Source of the DNA: Acetobacteraceae bacterium
Lineage (GTDB): Bacteria; Pseudomonadota; Alphaproteobacteria; Acetobacterales; Acetobacteraceae
Length of the DNA stretch: 24,918 nucleotides
Assembly: GCA_027489135.1 (NCBI GenBank)
Contig: JAIYAI010000015.1
Span: forward strand, 1 to 24,918
Direction: 5' to 3'
The position numbers were made by a program, and so were the translations under genes. This document shows, one piece after another, positions 22,882 through 24,918 of the stretch. The notes below the pieces were generated by a model. The model made no database searches and was not told the DNA's origin. It saw nothing but the letters and a program-made list of their open reading frames with translations. The first letter of the stretch is position 1. Each line of letters starts with the position of its first letter.

Positions 22882-24918
22882 ATGAACGTCATCACCGACC
22901 CGCTCGCTTCCCGCATCGGCGACAGCCGCCTCGCCGAACGCCTGCGCCGCGACACCGCGGGCGAGGTACTGTGGACCGCCGCCGACCGCGGCCGCTACGC
23001 GACCGATGCCTCGATCTACCAGGTCGAGCCGCTCGGCGTGCTGGTGCCCCGCACGATCGCCGATGTGGAAGCGGCGATGGCGATCGCGCGGGAGGAAGGC
23101 GTGCCGGTGCTGCCGCGCGGCGGCGGGACCTCGCAATGCGGCCAGACGGTGAACCGCGCGCTGGTGATCGACTGCACGAAGTATCTGCGCGCGGTCGTCA
23201 GCGTCGATGCCACCGCGCAGCGCGCGGTGGTGCAGCCCGGCATCGCCCTCGGTGCGCTGAACGAGGCGCTGAAGCAGGACGGGCTGTTCTTCCCGGTCGA
23301 TCCCAGCACCCATGCGCGCTGCACCATCGGCGGCATGGCGGGGAACAATTCCTGCGGGTCGAAGTCGATCCGCTACGGGCTGATGGCGGACAACGTCACC
23401 GCCATCGACGCGCTACTGGCGGATGGGTCGCGCTTCCGCTTCGGCGAGTTGCCGGACAACCTGGGCGGCGACGTGCCGGCCGGCGTCGCCGACCTGGTGC
23501 AGCGCCTGCGCGCGATCGGGGCGCAAGAGGCGGAGGAGATCGCCGCGCGCTTCCCGGAGCAGCTTCGCCGGGTCGGCGGCTACAACCTCGATGCGTTGAC
23601 GCCGGCGGCGCGCGCGGCGGGGCGCGGCAGCCTCGCGCGGCTGCTGGTGGGGTCGGAGGGGACGCTGGCCTTCTCGGCAGGGCTGGAGCTTCGGTTGTGG
23701 CCGATCAAGCCGCGCAAGGCGCTGGGGATCTGCCAGTTCCCGACCTTCCGGGCGGCGATGGAGGCCTCGCGGCACCTGGTCTCCCTCGACCCGGAGGCGG
23801 TGGAGCTTGTCGACCGCACCATGATCGATCTCGGGCGCTCGATCCCGATCTTCCGCGCGACCATCGACCGCATGGTGATCGGCGAGCCGGACAGCCTGCT
23901 GATCGTCGAGTTCCACGGGCAGGAGGACGCGCCCCTGCTGGCCGCGCTCGACCGGCTCGAGGAGATGATGGGCGACCTGGGCTACCCAGGCGCCGTGGTG
24001 CGGGCGACGGAGCCCGGCTTCCAGGCGGCGATCGCGGAGGTGCGCGAGGCGGGCCTCAACATCATGATGAGCATGAAGGGGGACGGGAAGCCGGTCTCCT
24101 TCATCGAGGATTGCGCGGTCGGCCTCGACGATCTCGCCGACTACACGGAGCGCCTGAACGACGTCTTCGCGAAGCACGGCACCAAGGGCACCTGGTACGC
24201 CCATGCCTCCGTCGGGTGTCTCCATGTCCGCCCCGTGCTGAACATGAAGGACCCGGGCGACGTTCGGCGGATGAGGGAAATCGCCGAGGAATGCTTCGCG
24301 CTGGTGCGCGAATACAAGGGCAGCCACAGCGGCGAGCATGGCGACGGCATCGTCCGGTCCGAGTTCAACGAGCCGATTTTCGGCCCGCGCATCGTCCGCG
24401 CCTTCGAGCAGGTGAATGACAGCTTCGACCCGAACGGCCTGCTCAATCCCGGCCGCGTCGTGCGCCCGCCGCGCATGGATGACCGCACGCTGTTCCGCTA
24501 CCACCCGGACTACGCGGCCGATGCGCAGGTGACGCCGGCGCTCGACTGGTCGGCCTGGCCCGGCCCGCAGGGCGGGCTGCTGGGCGCGGTCGAGATGTGC
24601 AACAACAACGGCACCTGCCGGAAGTTCGACGCGAACGTCATGTGCCCCAGCTATCGCGTGACGCGCGATGAGCAGCACCTCACGCGCGGCCGCGCCAATA
24701 CGCTGCGCCTCGCCCTCACCGGCCAGATCCCGGGCGGCATCGCGAGCCCCGAGGTGCAGGCGGCGATGTCGCTCTGCGTGTCCTGCAAGGGCTGCAAGCG
24801 CGAATGCCCGACGGGCGTGGACATGGCGCGCATGAAGATCGAGGTGGTGGCCGCGCGCAACGCGAAGGAAGGCGTCCCGCTGAAGGACAAGCTGATCGCC
24901 TGGCTGCCGCGCTACGCG
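22882..24918 (+). CDS. FAD-binding and Fe-S-binding 2-hydroxyacid dehydrogenase (3' end outside window)
   Basis: This enzyme fuses a GlcD-like flavin part to a GlcF-like iron-sulfur part and oxidises D-lactate, glycolate or D-2-hydroxyglutarate (YdiJ-type family). The first 679 codons are visible without a stop. The FAD-binding PCMH domain (about 35-270) has PRGGGTSQCGQ and PSTHARCTIGGMAGNNSCGSKS. The flavin cap domain (about 270-540) includes YAHASVGCLHVRPVLNM and HSGEHGDGIVRSE, and ends LLNPGRVV. The Fe-S part begins near 560 with CNNNGTC and MCPSYRVTRDEQHLTRGRAN, then CVSCKGCKRECPTGVDM, a ferredoxin-like Cys set. Full members are about 950-1000 residues, so roughly 300 are missing. The start at ATG 22882 has only weak upstream GCAGG. 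It is 112 bases after the Bug gene, whose ligand might be its substrate. Confidence 0.95.
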   Translation, partial: MNVITDPLASRIGDSRLAERLRRDTAGEVLWTAADRGRYATDASIYQVEPLGVLVPRTIADVEAAMAIAREEGVPVLPRGGGTSQCGQTVNRALVIDCTKYLRAVVSVDATAQRAVVQPGIALGALNEALKQDGLFFPVDPSTHARCTIGGMAGNNSCGSKSIRYGLMADNVTAIDALLADGSRFRFGELPDNLGGDVPAGVADLVQRLRAIGAQEAEEIAARFPEQLRRVGGYNLDALTPAARAAGRGSLARLLVGSEGTLAFSAGLELRLWPIKPRKALGICQFPTFRAAMEASRHLVSLDPEAVELVDRTMIDLGRSIPIFRATIDRMVIGEPDSLLIVEFHGQEDAPLLAALDRLEEMMGDLGYPGAVVRATEPGFQAAIAEVREAGLNIMMSMKGDGKPVSFIEDCAVGLDDLADYTERLNDVFAKHGTKGTWYAHASVGCLHVRPVLNMKDPGDVRRMREIAEECFALVREYKGSHSGEHGDGIVRSEFNEPIFGPRIVRAFEQVNDSFDPNGLLNPGRVVRPPRMDDRTLFRYHPDYAADAQVTPALDWSAWPGPQGGLLGAVEMCNNNGTCRKFDANVMCPSYRVTRDEQHLTRGRANTLRLALTGQIPGGIASPEVQAAMSLCVSCKGCKRECPTGVDMARMKIEVVAARNAKEGVPLKDKLIAWLPRYA

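Noticed and set aside
22833..24419. Plus-strand open frame of 528 residues inside the FAD/Fe-S dehydrogenase
   Set aside because: It is a shifted frame. The frame starting at ATG 22882 carries all the FAD and Fe-S motifs and stays open to the window end.
1..24918. CRISPR array, tRNA, rRNA, insertion sequence, integrase or toxin-antitoxin pair
   Set aside because: I saw no regularly spaced repeats, tRNA-like cloverleaf with CCA, transposase motif or paired small toxin genes when reading both strands.

Overview
The window is very GC-rich (roughly 70% by eye), with dense genes, strong G/C preference at third codon positions, frequent GTG and overlapping starts, and several protein types common in Alphaproteobacteria (PleD-type diguanylate cyclase, HisKA_2 kinase, TctC/Bug binding protein, serine-glyoxylate aminotransferase). 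The best guess is a chromosomal segment of a Rhodospirillales/Acetobacteraceae bacterium of the Roseomonas type. This placement is inferred from gene content and composition, not from a database search. I see no rRNA, tRNA, CRISPR array, insertion sequence or phage gene.

Layout. 1-5300: the 3' part of RNase R (rnr), a periplasmic S41 processing protease, a convergent AraC-type regulator with an unusually AT-rich upstream region, an unrecognised 181-residue protein, and rpmG (ribosomal protein L33) with a clear promoter and terminator. 5289-9824 (all minus strand): a PleD-like response regulator/diguanylate cyclase, an empty 384-base gap, a glyoxalase-like (VOC) protein, and a tightly coupled pair of 2-keto-4-pentenoate hydratase-like enzyme plus MFS carrier. 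9895-14555 (minus): two membrane sensor histidine kinases in tandem with no response regulator beside them, then a 46-residue putative lipoprotein. 14650-16834 (minus): serine-glyoxylate aminotransferase followed one base later by a Tat-exported HAD phosphatase. 17019-20608 (plus): a Cache-HAMP-class III cyclase-like sensor whose stop overlaps the start of an MscS-family channel with a C-terminal cyclic-nucleotide-binding domain. 20752-24918 (plus): a quinone-oxidoreductase-like MDR protein, a TctC/Bug solute-binding protein, and the first 679 codons of a large FAD/Fe-S 2-hydroxyacid dehydrogenase that runs off the end.

How the genes may work together. The most striking unit is the cyclase-like sensor plus channel at 17019-20608, joined by an ATGA overlap. 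This looks like a self-contained module in which a periplasmic ligand controls a channel through an intracellular nucleotide. However, the cyclase domain lacks one of its two metal-binding Asp residues and the transition-state Asn, and the channel's phosphate-binding cassette lacks the usual Glu and Arg. Both ends of the expected cAMP/cGMP link are therefore degenerate together, which suggests either a different ligand or direct contact between the proteins. Other genes (AGT, hydroxyacid dehydrogenase, TctC, MFS, hydratase) fit a metabolism based on small organic acids such as glyoxylate, glycolate, lactate and keto acids.
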